A stretch of 64,000 bases of DNA from an uncultured Caulobacterales bacterium (GTDB lineage: Bacteria > Pseudomonadota > Alphaproteobacteria > Caulobacterales > Caulobacteraceae). Where the stretch lies: assembly GCA_903837135.1 (NCBI GenBank), contig CAILTK010000033.1, forward strand, positions 1 through 64,000. The letters are read 5' to 3'. A program made the position numbers and the translations under genes. Shown piece after piece: positions 17,219-25,954 of this stretch; the stretch's first letter is position 1; every line of letters starts with the position of its first letter. The notes beneath the pieces are model-generated. The model ran no database searches. It was not told the origin of the DNA and saw only the letters and a list, made by a program, of their open reading frames with translations.

Positions 17219-17302
17219 GGTTGAGCGTCCTTCTCACCGGTTCCAACGACGATACGTCTGATCGATTGCGAGTACTGATCGAAGAAAGGCCTGCACCCAC
17301 CC

Positions 17303-19387
17303 TCAGAGGGGCTGCGACGCGGGCCGGCTGATGCTGTCGCGTCCGGTCTCGATGCGGCCGCTCATGCGGCGGAAGAAGCCGCTGTCGGGCGTCTCCAGCA
17401 CGAGGTCGTACCAGTTCCCGGTCTTGGCCACCGACACCGCCCGCGTCAGGCCGCCCGGTGGAACCGCCAGCATTTCCGCTGGCGTCGCCCCCATCAGGTC
17501 CCGGAGCCGCAGAGGAATCGCCCCTGCGCCGCGGTTGCCGAGCGCCAGGACGAGCTTGTCGTCGCGGTCTTCCAGGTGGAGCGAGAGCGCATGGTCCGCA
17601 TGGCCGCGAAGCTCGCGATACCACTGGTTCGGGCCGCGAACCTGGAGATGATAGCCTGGACGCGCCGTCCACCGGCCCTCCAGAGACAGGCCTGGTCCGA
17701 CCGTGAAGTGACGCGGCAGCCCGTCCAGCTGGACCAGGTCCAGCACCTGGTAGACGCTCGCCTGCCGACCGGCGGCGCCGAACCGAAGCGAAAGGGCGTC
17801 CCCCTCGATGGCTTCGCGGAGCAGAGGCGCATACGGAAGCGCTCTGGAGGGCCGCACTCCGGGCTCTTGCTGAGGCAAGGTCCCGACCAAGGGCGGCGCC
17901 GGCGCGGGCAGTTTCAGCGCGGCCGCCACGCGCGCGGCCGCGTCCTTGGTTCCGGGCAGACGAACCCGTCGGTTCTGGTGTTTGGAAAAATCGAAAGCGG
18001 ACGTCAGATCGCCGCAGACCGCGCGTCGCCAGGCGGTAATGTTGGGCTCCATCACATTGAAACGGGCCTCGAGGAAGCGGATCACCGAGGTATGATCGAA
18101 CACCTGGGAATTGACCCAGCCGCCGGTGCTCCACGGCGAGACGACGGTCATCGGCACACGCACGCTAAGGCCATAGGCTAGCTTGTCCGTGTGGATGTCA
18201 TCGGCCGTGTCCACGGTAGAGGCCCCGGCCCGGCTGCCGTCCGGATTGACTCCAGGCGGCGATGGCGGCGGGACATGGTCGAAAAAGCCATCATTCTCAT
18301 CGAAGGTCAGGAACAGCACGGTCCGCGACCAGACCTCGGAATTCGCGGTCAGGGCGTCGAGTACCTGAGCCGTGAAATCAGCCCCCTCGATGGGGCTGGA
18401 GCCGGCGGGATGCTCACTGTTGGACTGCGACGGAGCTATCCAGCTGACTTGCGGTAGCCGTCCCGCCAGAACGTCGGCCCTGAGATCATCCAGCGTCCAT
18501 TTCGACATCGCCTTGTCGTGAAGCGGCTCGCCCTGCCTGGCGTCGTTGTAGGCCTGGAAGGCGACGGCCGGGTTGGTCAGCCCGTCGAAGTTGTCGTGTG
18601 GGTCCTGATAAACTCTCCAGGTGACGCCCGCCGCCTCGAGCCGTTCGGGGTAGGTGGTGTAGCGATACCGAGGACCCTTGCCGTAATTCGCGAACGTCGC
18701 CGGATCGATGTGGTACTGCTTTGCCTTGGCCAGGATGTCCGGCGTCAGGACGAGTGTCTGGTCGAGCGCGACGCCGGAGCTGTTCTCCACGACGGGCCCG
18801 CCGCCATGCCCACGCGGATCGTTGCCGCCCGCCCATATGAACAGCCGATTCGGATTGGTCTGGCCGTGCACCGAACAGTGGTACGCGTCGCACAGGGTGA
18901 AGGCTTCGGCCAAGGCGAACTGGAACGCGATGTCCTGGCGCTGGTAGTGTCCCATGGTCAGCGGGCCTTTGGAGGGGATCCAGCCGTCCCATCGGCCCTG
19001 GCGCGACGCGCCGTTGGCGTCCTGCCAGCTGTGCGGCAGATCCTCGACCTTCAGCGCCGCCGTGGTGGCGGTGTCGAGGTGGAACGGCAGGATTGTCCGG
19101 CCCGTGTTGTCACTTTGCTGCCAGACGATCCGGCCGCCGGGCACCGGGACGGGGTGAGGATCGCCGAATCCCTGCACGCCACGCATGGTGCCGTAATAGT
19201 GGTCGAACGAACGGTTCTCCTGCATCAGGATGACGACGTGCTCGACGTCGCGGATCGTGCCCGTCCGCCTATCCGCCGGGATGGCCAGAGCGCGGGCGAT
19301 GCTCGGGTGCAAGGCGCTCGCGGCCGCCATGGCGCCCGTCGATCCTGCGACCATGTTCAAGACATCGCGGCGGCTTTTTCCGAGCAT
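17303..19387 (-). CDS. Secreted phospholipase C, phosphocholine-specific type
   Basis: A 694-residue enzyme with a twin-arginine leader (SRRDVLNMVAGSTGAMAAA). The catalytic phosphoesterase domain shows QENRSFDHYYG near residue 55, NPNRLFIWAG and FDENDGFFDHVPPP. Two C-terminal domains of the type seen in Pseudomonas non-haemolytic phospholipase C follow (about 490-680), including HFTVGPGLSLEGRW. The family releases phosphorylated head groups, commonly phosphocholine, from phospholipids. It starts ten bases after the TonB receptor gene and precedes the phosphoesterase and phosphonate-type transporter, which suggests a phosphorus-scavenging operon. Confidence 0.9.
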   Translation of the reverse strand: MLGKSRRDVLNMVAGSTGAMAAASALHPSIARALAIPADRRTGTIRDVEHVVILMQENRSFDHYYGTMRGVQGFGDPHPVPVPGGRIVWQQSDNTGRTILPFHLDTATTAALKVEDLPHSWQDANGASRQGRWDGWIPSKGPLTMGHYQRQDIAFQFALAEAFTLCDAYHCSVHGQTNPNRLFIWAGGNDPRGHGGGPVVENSSGVALDQTLVLTPDILAKAKQYHIDPATFANYGKGPRYRYTTYPERLEAAGVTWRVYQDPHDNFDGLTNPAVAFQAYNDARQGEPLHDKAMSKWTLDDLRADVLAGRLPQVSWIAPSQSNSEHPAGSSPIEGADFTAQVLDALTANSEVWSRTVLFLTFDENDGFFDHVPPPSPPGVNPDGSRAGASTVDTADDIHTDKLAYGLSVRVPMTVVSPWSTGGWVNSQVFDHTSVIRFLEARFNVMEPNITAWRRAVCGDLTSAFDFSKHQNRRVRLPGTKDAAARVAAALKLPAPAPPLVGTLPQQEPGVRPSRALPYAPLLREAIEGDALSLRFGAAGRQASVYQVLDLVQLDGLPRHFTVGPGLSLEGRWTARPGYHLQVRGPNQWYRELRGHADHALSLHLEDRDDKLVLALGNRGAGAIPLRLRDLMGATPAEMLAVPPGGLTRAVSVAKTGNWYDLVLETPDSGFFRRMSGRIETGRDSISRPASQPL

Positions 19388-19397
19388 GGCGACGTCC

Positions 19398-21692
19398 TCA
19401 GTGGAAGCTGTAGCGGAGGCGAAAGCCGAACATTCGCGGCTCCCCGTAGGTGATGGTGGTGGTGCCGAGGGACGGGAGCACGTAGCCGCCGACCTCGTAG
19501 GCCTTGTCGAGGGCGTTGGTCATGTAGAAGGACAGGTCGATCGGCTTTCCCGCGATCCCATCCAGATTGGCCGAGAGATTCAGCAGGCCGTAGGCTGGCC
19601 GGACGCCGAACGGCAGCGAGTTGTCGCCGTTCCGCCCGATCCAGTTCCAATTGGCTCCCACGCTGGCGTCGCCCAGATTTTCCAGCAGCGGCAGGCGATA
19701 CCGGGCGCCGAACCCATATTTCCATTTCGGTCGGCCCTGCGTCTGCAGCGCCAGTATGCTGGCGGCCGCCGCGTTCGGATTCAGGTGCGTGTAGGCGAAA
19801 TCGAGCCAATCGAAGTTCGCGCTGAGCTCCAGGTTCCTGATCGGGTAGAGCCAGCCCTCGAACTCCGCGCCCCAGATCCTGGCGTCGCCCCCGTTGCCCG
19901 TGTAGCCGGTGAGCACACCGTTCGAGAGGTTGGTCAGGGCCACCTGCACGCCGGTGTAGTCCTGATGATAAATGTCGGCGTTGGTCCGCGCCTTCATATC
20001 GCCGAACAGGTGATAGGTGGACTTCACACCGATCTCTTCGTCGATCACATATTCCGGCGCATAGGCGTAGAGCGAGGGATTGGTGACCGAGGTGTTGAAC
20101 CCACCATCGCGGAACCCGCGCCGGGACGCCACATACACCAGGGTGTTGTCCGCGAGCTGGTAGTCGAGGCCGAGCGTCCAGGTGGTGGCGGTGGTGCGTC
20201 CGGACCGCGACGACAGGCAGTTCGCATCGGTCACCGCCGACGGCTTACAGGCGTCGGTAACGGGAGAAATGCCGATTTTCGACTTCGCCACGCTGTAGGT
20301 CCAGGTTTGGCGCAGGCCGCCGGTGAAGGTCAGCTTGTCGGTAATCGCGTAGCTCGCCTGCCCGTATACGGCCGTCGTGTTCCCGCCCGAGCTGTTGATG
20401 GTCAGCGACGGCGATCCCAGGGCCACGTAAAGCGAATGGGTATAGTCAGGCGGGGGATTGTCGTCCAAATATACGCCCGTGGACCACTTGAGTCGGTTGG
20501 AGAACGACTGACCTCGGGCCTGCACCTCTTCAGTCAGGATGTTGTTGTAGAAGGGTATGTCCACCCTCTGCGACGCGAAGACGGGATAGACGGAGCCGTC
20601 GGCGTCGATCACCTGCGAGTTGGCCTCGTGGCTGTAACTCATCAGGTTGCGGAGCGTGATGTTCGGCGTGAGCTCGTAGCTGAGTACGTCCAGAGCGGTC
20701 AGGGTGTACTTATGGCTGCTTTGATCTGAAGAGATCGCCGCCTGCTCACGCGGCCCGAGCTGCTGCTGCTGCGCCAGAACCTGGAATATTCCGGGATAGA
20801 GCTTGGCCGCGAGACTGCCAGGCGCCACGTAAGCGAGGATGTTGGATGGCGCGGAGTTGTTGCTGTTGTCCGAGTCGACGACGATCTGGTTGGTGATCTT
20901 GTCGGTCGGCTTGAATATGACGGTGAGGCGGCCAACCCCATAGGACGTGCTGTCCAGCCACTTCCCGTTGGGAAATCCGGGCGCGCTGTCGACATGGGTG
21001 AATCCGTCGCGATCCCGGCCCATCGCGGCGAGGCGAACGAGGAGCCTGTCGTCGAACAGGGGGATGTTCACAGCGCCGCTGATCTCGCGGTTGTTGTAGC
21101 TGCCATATCCGCCCTCGATGTAGCCTCCGAACTCGCTGGTGGGTTTGGCCGTGGTCAACAGGACCGCGCCGCCTGTGGAGTTGCGGCCAAACAGCGTGCC
21201 CTGCGGCCCCTTCAGGACCTCGACGGCCTCCAGGTCGAAAAAGGTGCCGGGCCCGCCTCCGCCCGAGGCGTTGTTGCGGTTTCTCGGCAGCGGCGCCTCG
21301 TCGAAATAGGTCTCCACCGCTGCGCCGGCGCCCGTGCCGCCGCCGCCCTGGCCACGGATCGCCACGCTGAAGTTGTCGCGATAGGTGCTGAAGGAGGTCA
21401 GCGAGGGGACCAGAGCGGCCAGGTCGTTGTAATCCGAGATGTCCTGCCGGCTGAGCGCGGCGCTGGAAATGACGGTGTCGGCGACGGGCACCTTTTCCAG
21501 ATTCTCCCTCACCCGGCGCGCCGAGACCACCACCTCGCCGACTGCGACCGGCTGATCCGGGGCGGTGGCCGTGGCCGTAACGGTGGTGGTGGCGGTCGCT
21601 GTGGCTGCATCGGCGCCGGCGCTCACCGGGGTCGCCATAACGGCGACCGCCAGGCCCGCCATCGCGCTGCTCGCCAGCAGGATCTTCCTCAT
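19398..21692 (-). CDS. TonB-dependent outer-membrane receptor
   Basis: A 764-residue receptor. It has a signal peptide, an odd Ala/Thr low-complexity stretch (about residues 28-46), a TonB-box-like region (VGEVVVSARR), a plug domain (EAVEVLKGPQGTLFGRNSTGGAV) and a beta-barrel that ends in an aromatic-rich strand (FGFRLRYSFH). It imports a ligand across the outer membrane using TonB. It is the first gene of the minus-strand run that continues through phospholipase C to phnE, so a phosphorus-containing ligand is likely but not proven. The plug resembles the large group of sphingomonad/caulobacter receptors with unknown ligands. Confidence 0.92.
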   Translation of the reverse strand: MRKILLASSAMAGLAVAVMATPVSAGADAATATATTTVTATATAPDQPVAVGEVVVSARRVRENLEKVPVADTVISSAALSRQDISDYNDLAALVPSLTSFSTYRDNFSVAIRGQGGGGTGAGAAVETYFDEAPLPRNRNNASGGGGPGTFFDLEAVEVLKGPQGTLFGRNSTGGAVLLTTAKPTSEFGGYIEGGYGSYNNREISGAVNIPLFDDRLLVRLAAMGRDRDGFTHVDSAPGFPNGKWLDSTSYGVGRLTVIFKPTDKITNQIVVDSDNSNNSAPSNILAYVAPGSLAAKLYPGIFQVLAQQQQLGPREQAAISSDQSSHKYTLTALDVLSYELTPNITLRNLMSYSHEANSQVIDADGSVYPVFASQRVDIPFYNNILTEEVQARGQSFSNRLKWSTGVYLDDNPPPDYTHSLYVALGSPSLTINSSGGNTTAVYGQASYAITDKLTFTGGLRQTWTYSVAKSKIGISPVTDACKPSAVTDANCLSSRSGRTTATTWTLGLDYQLADNTLVYVASRRGFRDGGFNTSVTNPSLYAYAPEYVIDEEIGVKSTYHLFGDMKARTNADIYHQDYTGVQVALTNLSNGVLTGYTGNGGDARIWGAEFEGWLYPIRNLELSANFDWLDFAYTHLNPNAAAASILALQTQGRPKWKYGFGARYRLPLLENLGDASVGANWNWIGRNGDNSLPFGVRPAYGLLNLSANLDGIAGKPIDLSFYMTNALDKAYEVGGYVLPSLGTTTITYGEPRMFGFRLRYSFH

Positions 21693-21841
21693 CTCAAGCC
21701 CCTCGCCCTGTCTCCGAAGTGGAGATGTCCGCCTCGATGGCGCTGAGTGTTAACCGGCTTATGTGACACAATGATGAAGTTGACTCATTTTCTATATTTC
21801 CTATTATTGAATAATCTGCGCCCTGACAGAGCCAGATTCCT
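21693..21841. promoter_or_regulatory. Divergent intergenic region between the TonB receptor and HAD phosphatase genes
   Basis: About 150 bases, AT-rich in the middle (TTTTCTATATTTCCTATTATTG around 21786-21807). It must hold promoters for the receptor operon and the HAD gene. I looked for a Pho box; TGACA appears near 21764 but not in the required direct-repeat spacing, so none is called. Confidence 0.4.
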
Positions 21842-22672
21842 GTGATGCAGCCCCGTTTTGGAAAGCGCGCGCGAGTGAGACAAGACAAGCTGGACCAAGA
21901 CCCGCGCGAGCGGCTGGCTCAATCCGAGGCGGTGCTGCTGGATTGGGATGGATGCGTGTCGCTCAACGGAAAACCCGATCCGTTCGCTCTTCGGCTCATA
22001 GCCGATCGGGGCGATCGCGTCGCCATTGTGTCGAACAACTCCACAAATCTGCCGGAGGATTTCGAGCAGATCCTCGGCCAATCCGGCGCCCGGATGCATC
22101 CGGATCGTGTGGTTCTGGCGGGCGTCGAAGCAGTGAAACGGGCTCAGGAAACGGGCGCGCAACGAGTGATGGTAATCGGACACAACCGGATGAAGGCTTA
22201 TGGCCAAAGTCGCGGGCTGAACATCGTTCAGGACGAGCCGGACGTCATTGTCCTGTTGCGCGACCCACGGTTCAGCTACGCTGGGCTGGAACGCGCCGCC
22301 AACAGCCTCAAGGCGGGCGCACGGCTGATCGTCGCCAATCCGGACACGACCCATCCCGGGCGCAACGGAGCCTTGGTTCCCGAAACCGGCGCCCTGCTCG
22401 CGGCGATCACCGCGTGTGTCGGCGCGGGCAACTTCGAGATCGAGATTGTTGGAAAGCCCGGCCCGAGGTTGTTTGATCGCGCGTGCCGGTCCTTGCGCGT
22501 TCGGCCGGAGTCGGCGGTGATGATCGGCGACAACCCCGTGACCGACATTGCCGGAGCGGTCGCCTTCGGACTTCAAAGCATTCTGATCGGCCCGGGGACG
22601 AGCCTGACGTTTGAGACCCTGATGGCCGCGCCGGGGTCGTCAGCCGTCTATCGGGTCGTCGGGGCGCGGTAA
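21842..22672 (+). CDS. HAD-superfamily phosphatase, NagD-like
   Basis: A 276-residue HAD hydrolase. Motif I is VLLDWDGCVSLNG, motif II VAIVSNNST, motif III EIVGKPGPRLF and motif IV MIGDNPVTDIAGA. The layout (cap between motifs II and III) is that of subclass IIA, which includes NagD and glycerol-phosphate phosphatases. Start is GTG 21842 or the adjacent ATG 21845; no strong ribosome site is visible. It is divergent from the TonB receptor of the phosphorus cluster, and may release phosphate from an imported organophosphate. Substrate is inference. Confidence 0.85.
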   Translation: MMQPRFGKRARVRQDKLDQDPRERLAQSEAVLLDWDGCVSLNGKPDPFALRLIADRGDRVAIVSNNSTNLPEDFEQILGQSGARMHPDRVVLAGVEAVKRAQETGAQRVMVIGHNRMKAYGQSRGLNIVQDEPDVIVLLRDPRFSYAGLERAANSLKAGARLIVANPDTTHPGRNGALVPETGALLAAITACVGAGNFEIEIVGKPGPRLFDRACRSLRVRPESAVMIGDNPVTDIAGAVAFGLQSILIGPGTSLTFETLMAAPGSSAVYRVVGAR

Positions 22673-22684
22673 CCTTGGACCGGA

Positions 22685-23617
22685 TTAGAACCGCTTTATC
22701 GACAGGGTCTGGAAGGTTCGCTGCAAGGTGTCAGTCGCCCGGTCGTAATCGGCGAGGGCCAGGGCGGCGATCAAGGCGTCAAGGACGCAGAGTTGGGCGA
22801 TCCGGCTGGTCATCGCCTCGGTGCGGAACAGGGTCTCCCGGGCCATCGTGTACAGCAGGACGTCGGCATGAGCCTGGATCGGCGAGCGCGCATAATTGGT
22901 GATGACGACCGTCTTGGCCCCTGCCTCCTTGGCCAGTCTCGTCGCCGCGATCGTCTCCACCGTAGCCCCCGAGTGAGTGATGGTCAGGGTCGCCACGCGC
23001 GGATCCGCCAGGGAAGCGCTGATCGCCTGGACGTGGCTGTCGATCACGACCTTGGCGTTGAGGCCGATGCGCAGCATGCGGTACTGAGCGTCCTCTGCGA
23101 TCGGCGCGGCCGATCCGATGCCGTAGATCTCGATCCGTTCGGCGGCTCGAAAGATTTCGACGGCGCGGGCTATGGCCTTCGGATCCAGCACGGAGAGCGT
23201 GTCGCGCAGCGCCTGGATTCCCGCATGGAAGATCTTCTGGGTCGCCGTGACGACGTCGTCGGTGCGATCCAGATCCTCGTGGATGAACTGAACGGGCTGG
23301 ACGGTTTCTTGCGCCAGGCTCAGCTTGAGCTGTTGAAATCCGGAAAGCCCCAACTGTTTGGCGAAGTTCACAATGCTGCCTTCGGCGGACCCCGTCGCGT
23401 CAGCAAGTTCGGTGACCGACATTTTCACGATCCGGCTGGGGTCTTCGATTATGAAGTCCGCGATGCGGCTGGCCCCTTTGGCCATCGACGGGCGCATCAT
23501 TCGAATGCGCGCCATCGCGTTTTCGATCGGGACCTGGTCCGCGGGTTTTGGGCGGGGCTTCAACTTTCGACCGGTCTCCACAGCCATCGGCGGGTCTTTC
23601 AGGGCAATGAAACTCAC
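22685..23617 (-). CDS. MurR/RpiR-family transcriptional regulator
   Basis: A 310-residue regulator. Residues about 35-110 hold an RpiR-type helix-turn-helix (SMAKGASRIADFIIEDP ... SVTELADATGSAEGSIVNFAKQLGLSGFQQLKL) and residues about 130-270 a SIS sugar-phosphate-binding domain (IEIYGIGSAAPIAEDAQY, TITHSGATVETI). These proteins sense phosphorylated sugars or related esters. The start is GTG 23617, or ATG 23587 which removes ten residues. It is convergent with the HAD phosphatase and could regulate the phosphorus block or the redox genes on its other side. Confidence 0.87.
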   Translation of the reverse strand: MSFIALKDPPMAVETGRKLKPRPKPADQVPIENAMARIRMMRPSMAKGASRIADFIIEDPSRIVKMSVTELADATGSAEGSIVNFAKQLGLSGFQQLKLSLAQETVQPVQFIHEDLDRTDDVVTATQKIFHAGIQALRDTLSVLDPKAIARAVEIFRAAERIEIYGIGSAAPIAEDAQYRMLRIGLNAKVVIDSHVQAISASLADPRVATLTITHSGATVETIAATRLAKEAGAKTVVITNYARSPIQAHADVLLYTMARETLFRTEAMTSRIAQLCVLDALIAALALADYDRATDTLQRTFQTLSIKRF

Positions 23618-23770
23618 TCACCCGATATCACGTATTTGTTGATTCTGGGCTCAGTCGCTTGTCGACGGGGCGGGGTGATCCTCCGACAGGGTCAGACGAC
23701 AGCGGAGCCTTGACAGGCCGGGGCCGCTCTTGCCGCCGCCCGGGGCCTCACATAAGGTCGGCGCAATTGA

Positions 23771-23807
23771 AGCGCCGGTATGCACCCCATGCAATTGGGG
23801 AGGCGCT
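23771..23807 (+). promoter_or_regulatory. Leader hairpin before the PQQ/cytochrome gene
   Basis: AGCGCC at 23771-23776 pairs with GGCGCT at 23802-23807, and CCCC at 23785-23788 with GGGG at 23797-23800. This nested stem-loop ends 17 bases before the ATG at 23825 and could affect translation. A TTGACA lies at 23710-23715 without an obvious -10. Structure is seen; role is a guess. Confidence 0.35.
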
Positions 23808-23824
23808 CTTGTTCGGGGCGGATC

Positions 23825-25750
23825 ATGGCGCGACTTCTTGGTTTTCTGGGCCTGGCCGGCATGGCCGCGGCGGTCGGCGTGGCGGCGCCCGGCATGGCCG
23901 CCGCCCAGTCGACGGCGGCCGACGGCAAGGCCGTTTTCGACGCCCATTGCAAGCAGTGCCACGAGCCGGCGGTGGGCCGGGCCCCGGCGCGCGCCGACCT
24001 GGCCGTGCGCCCGGCCGCCGACATCGTCACCGCCCTGACCAGCGGCGTCATGAAGCCGATGGCCGAGGGGCTGTCGCCCGCCGAGATCCAGGCCGTCGCG
24101 GGCTACCTCACCTCGAGCCAGTCTGGCGGCGAGTCTTCCGGCGATGCGACGGGGGTCGAACGGCGCGTGATCGGGCCGCCGGTCGGACCGGTCGGGACCG
24201 ACCCGATGTGCAAGGTCAACACGCCGTTCAAGCCTGGCCCGTCCGACTGGCCGAGCGCCGGGGTCGACGACGCCAGCACCCGCTTTCAGCGCCATCCGCA
24301 GCTGACCGCGGCCGACCTGCCGAAGCTGAAGCTGAAGTGGGCCTTCTCCATGTCGGGCGGCGGCCAGCCGTCGGTGATCGGCGACTGGCTGTTCACCACC
24401 AACCGGTCGGGCGCCTTCTACGCCCTCGACGCCAGGACGGGCTGTGTCCACTGGGTGGTGCACGGGGTGGTGTCGCGCACGACGCCGATGGTCGTCCGCT
24501 CGCCGGTCTCGCCCAGCGGCTGGATCACCTACATCGGCGAGGCCTCCAAGACCGTCCACGCCTTCGACGCGGCGACCGGCCAGGAGCTGTGGGTCTCGGA
24601 CGTATTGGAGAAGCATCCGTCGTCGGTGATGACCGGCTCGCCCATCGTCAGCGGCGATAAGGTGTTCGTGCCGATCTCCTCGATCGAGGAGGCCTCCTCG
24701 ATGAGCAAGGACTACGCCTGCTGCACCTTCCGCGGCTCGCTGGTCGCGCTCGAGGCCAAGACGGGGCGCACTCTGTGGCAGACCTTCGTCATCCCCGAGC
24801 CGGCGCACCCCTACGACCGCAAGAACGCCGCCGGGAAGGCCCTGATGGGGCCGGCCGGCGCGGCGATCTGGAGCGCGCCGACGGTCGATCGCAAGCGCGG
24901 CCTCGTCTACGTGGTGACCGGCGACAGCTATACCGACGTGGAGACCGACGGCGACGATTCGGTGTTCGCCATCGAGATGGCCACCGGCAGGATCCGCTGG
25001 CATCAGCAGGTCACCAAGGCCGACAACTTCGTCATGGGCTGCGGCCCCAAGGCCGCCACCGGCAACTGCCCGAGCCCGATGGGACCCGACTACGACTTCG
25101 GCGCCTCGCCGATCCTGATGAAGCTGCCGTCCGGCGGCGACGTGCTGGTCGCCGGCCAGAAATCGGGCGTCGCCTACGGCTTCGACGCTGGGTCGGGCAA
25201 GCTCTTGTGGAAGACCCAGGTCGGCAACGGCTCGGCCCTCGGCGGCATCGAGTGGGGCATGGGGGCCGACGACAAGCGGCTCTATGTGCCGGTCGCCGAC
25301 CTCGGCCTTCTGTTCCACTTCGCCGGCGGTTCGGGCCTGCCGCCCAAGGCCGGGCTCTATGGCCTGAATCCCGCCACCGGAAAGATCCTCTGGGCCACCC
25401 CTTCGCCCGAGGCGCCTTGCCATTACGCCAGGGACAAGACCAAGCCCTCGACCTGCGTGCGGGCCCAGTCGGCGGCGCCCGCGGTGATGCCGGGGGTGGT
25501 GTTCTCGGGCACCCTCGACGGCTGGTTCCGCGCCTACGACAGCAAGACCGGCAAGATCCTCTGGGCCTATTCCACGACGGCCCAGACCTATGACACCGTC
25601 AACGGAATCAAGGGCCAGCCCGGCGGCGGCATCGACGGCATGGGGCCGGCCATCGCCGGCGGCATGATCTTCACCATGTCGGGGTTCAACGGGGCCTCGC
25701 AGATCGGCTCCAACGGCGTCAATGTTTTGCTGGCGTTCGGCAAGGACTGA
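23825..25750 (+). CDS. Exported cytochrome c / PQQ-binding beta-propeller dehydrogenase (polyvinyl-alcohol-dehydrogenase-like)
   Basis: About 641 residues. A signal peptide ends near AAAQ (residue 28). A cytochrome c domain follows with CKQCH (Cys42, Cys45, His46). Residues about 145-640 form a PQQ-type beta-propeller with repeated A-x-D-x-x-T-G-x-x-x-W blades (ALDARTG, AFDAATGQELW, ALEAKTGRTLW). The adjacent cysteines Cys299-Cys300 in DYACCTFRG match the disulfide found at PQQ sites. This fused order is known from polyvinyl alcohol dehydrogenases; the true substrate may be another alcohol. I prefer ATG 23825 over 23780 because it starts directly at the signal peptide. It probably passes electrons to its own heme. 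Confidence 0.85.
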   Translation: MARLLGFLGLAGMAAAVGVAAPGMAAAQSTAADGKAVFDAHCKQCHEPAVGRAPARADLAVRPAADIVTALTSGVMKPMAEGLSPAEIQAVAGYLTSSQSGGESSGDATGVERRVIGPPVGPVGTDPMCKVNTPFKPGPSDWPSAGVDDASTRFQRHPQLTAADLPKLKLKWAFSMSGGGQPSVIGDWLFTTNRSGAFYALDARTGCVHWVVHGVVSRTTPMVVRSPVSPSGWITYIGEASKTVHAFDAATGQELWVSDVLEKHPSSVMTGSPIVSGDKVFVPISSIEEASSMSKDYACCTFRGSLVALEAKTGRTLWQTFVIPEPAHPYDRKNAAGKALMGPAGAAIWSAPTVDRKRGLVYVVTGDSYTDVETDGDDSVFAIEMATGRIRWHQQVTKADNFVMGCGPKAATGNCPSPMGPDYDFGASPILMKLPSGGDVLVAGQKSGVAYGFDAGSGKLLWKTQVGNGSALGGIEWGMGADDKRLYVPVADLGLLFHFAGGSGLPPKAGLYGLNPATGKILWATPSPEAPCHYARDKTKPSTCVRAQSAAPAVMPGVVFSGTLDGWFRAYDSKTGKILWAYSTTAQTYDTVNGIKGQPGGGIDGMGPAIAGGMIFTMSGFNGASQIGSNGVNVLLAFGKD

Positions 25751-25779
25751 CGTGACGGAAAGTTAAGGTCCGGGCAATC

Positions 25780-25808
25780 TTGACGCTGATAAGTAATCGG
25801 CGTTTAGA
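25780..25808 (+). promoter_or_regulatory. Candidate sigma-70 promoter before the redoxin-cytochrome gene
   Basis: TTGACG at 25780-25785 and TTTAGA at 25803-25808 with a 17-base spacer. The following leader (about 145 bases) contains small hairpins, for example CGCATG/CATGCG near 25883-25898 and GTGCG/CGCAC near 25838-25852. It suggests the second and third redox genes may have their own promoter. Confidence 0.4.
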
Positions 25809-25954
25809 AGACGTTTGACGAGCCGGTCTGGAGCGGGGTGCGCGTTTCGCACGCAGGGCGCCGCTCTGGAATAACGGCACGCCGCATGTCATCATGCGAC
25901 GCGGACGGGGCGAAGACCCCGGAGCACAATCAGGTTCGGGACGGAGAAACGACG

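Noticed and set aside
21693..21841. Possible Pho box upstream of the phosphorus cluster
   Set aside because: TGACA-like pieces occur but not as properly spaced direct repeats, so a PhoB site cannot be supported.
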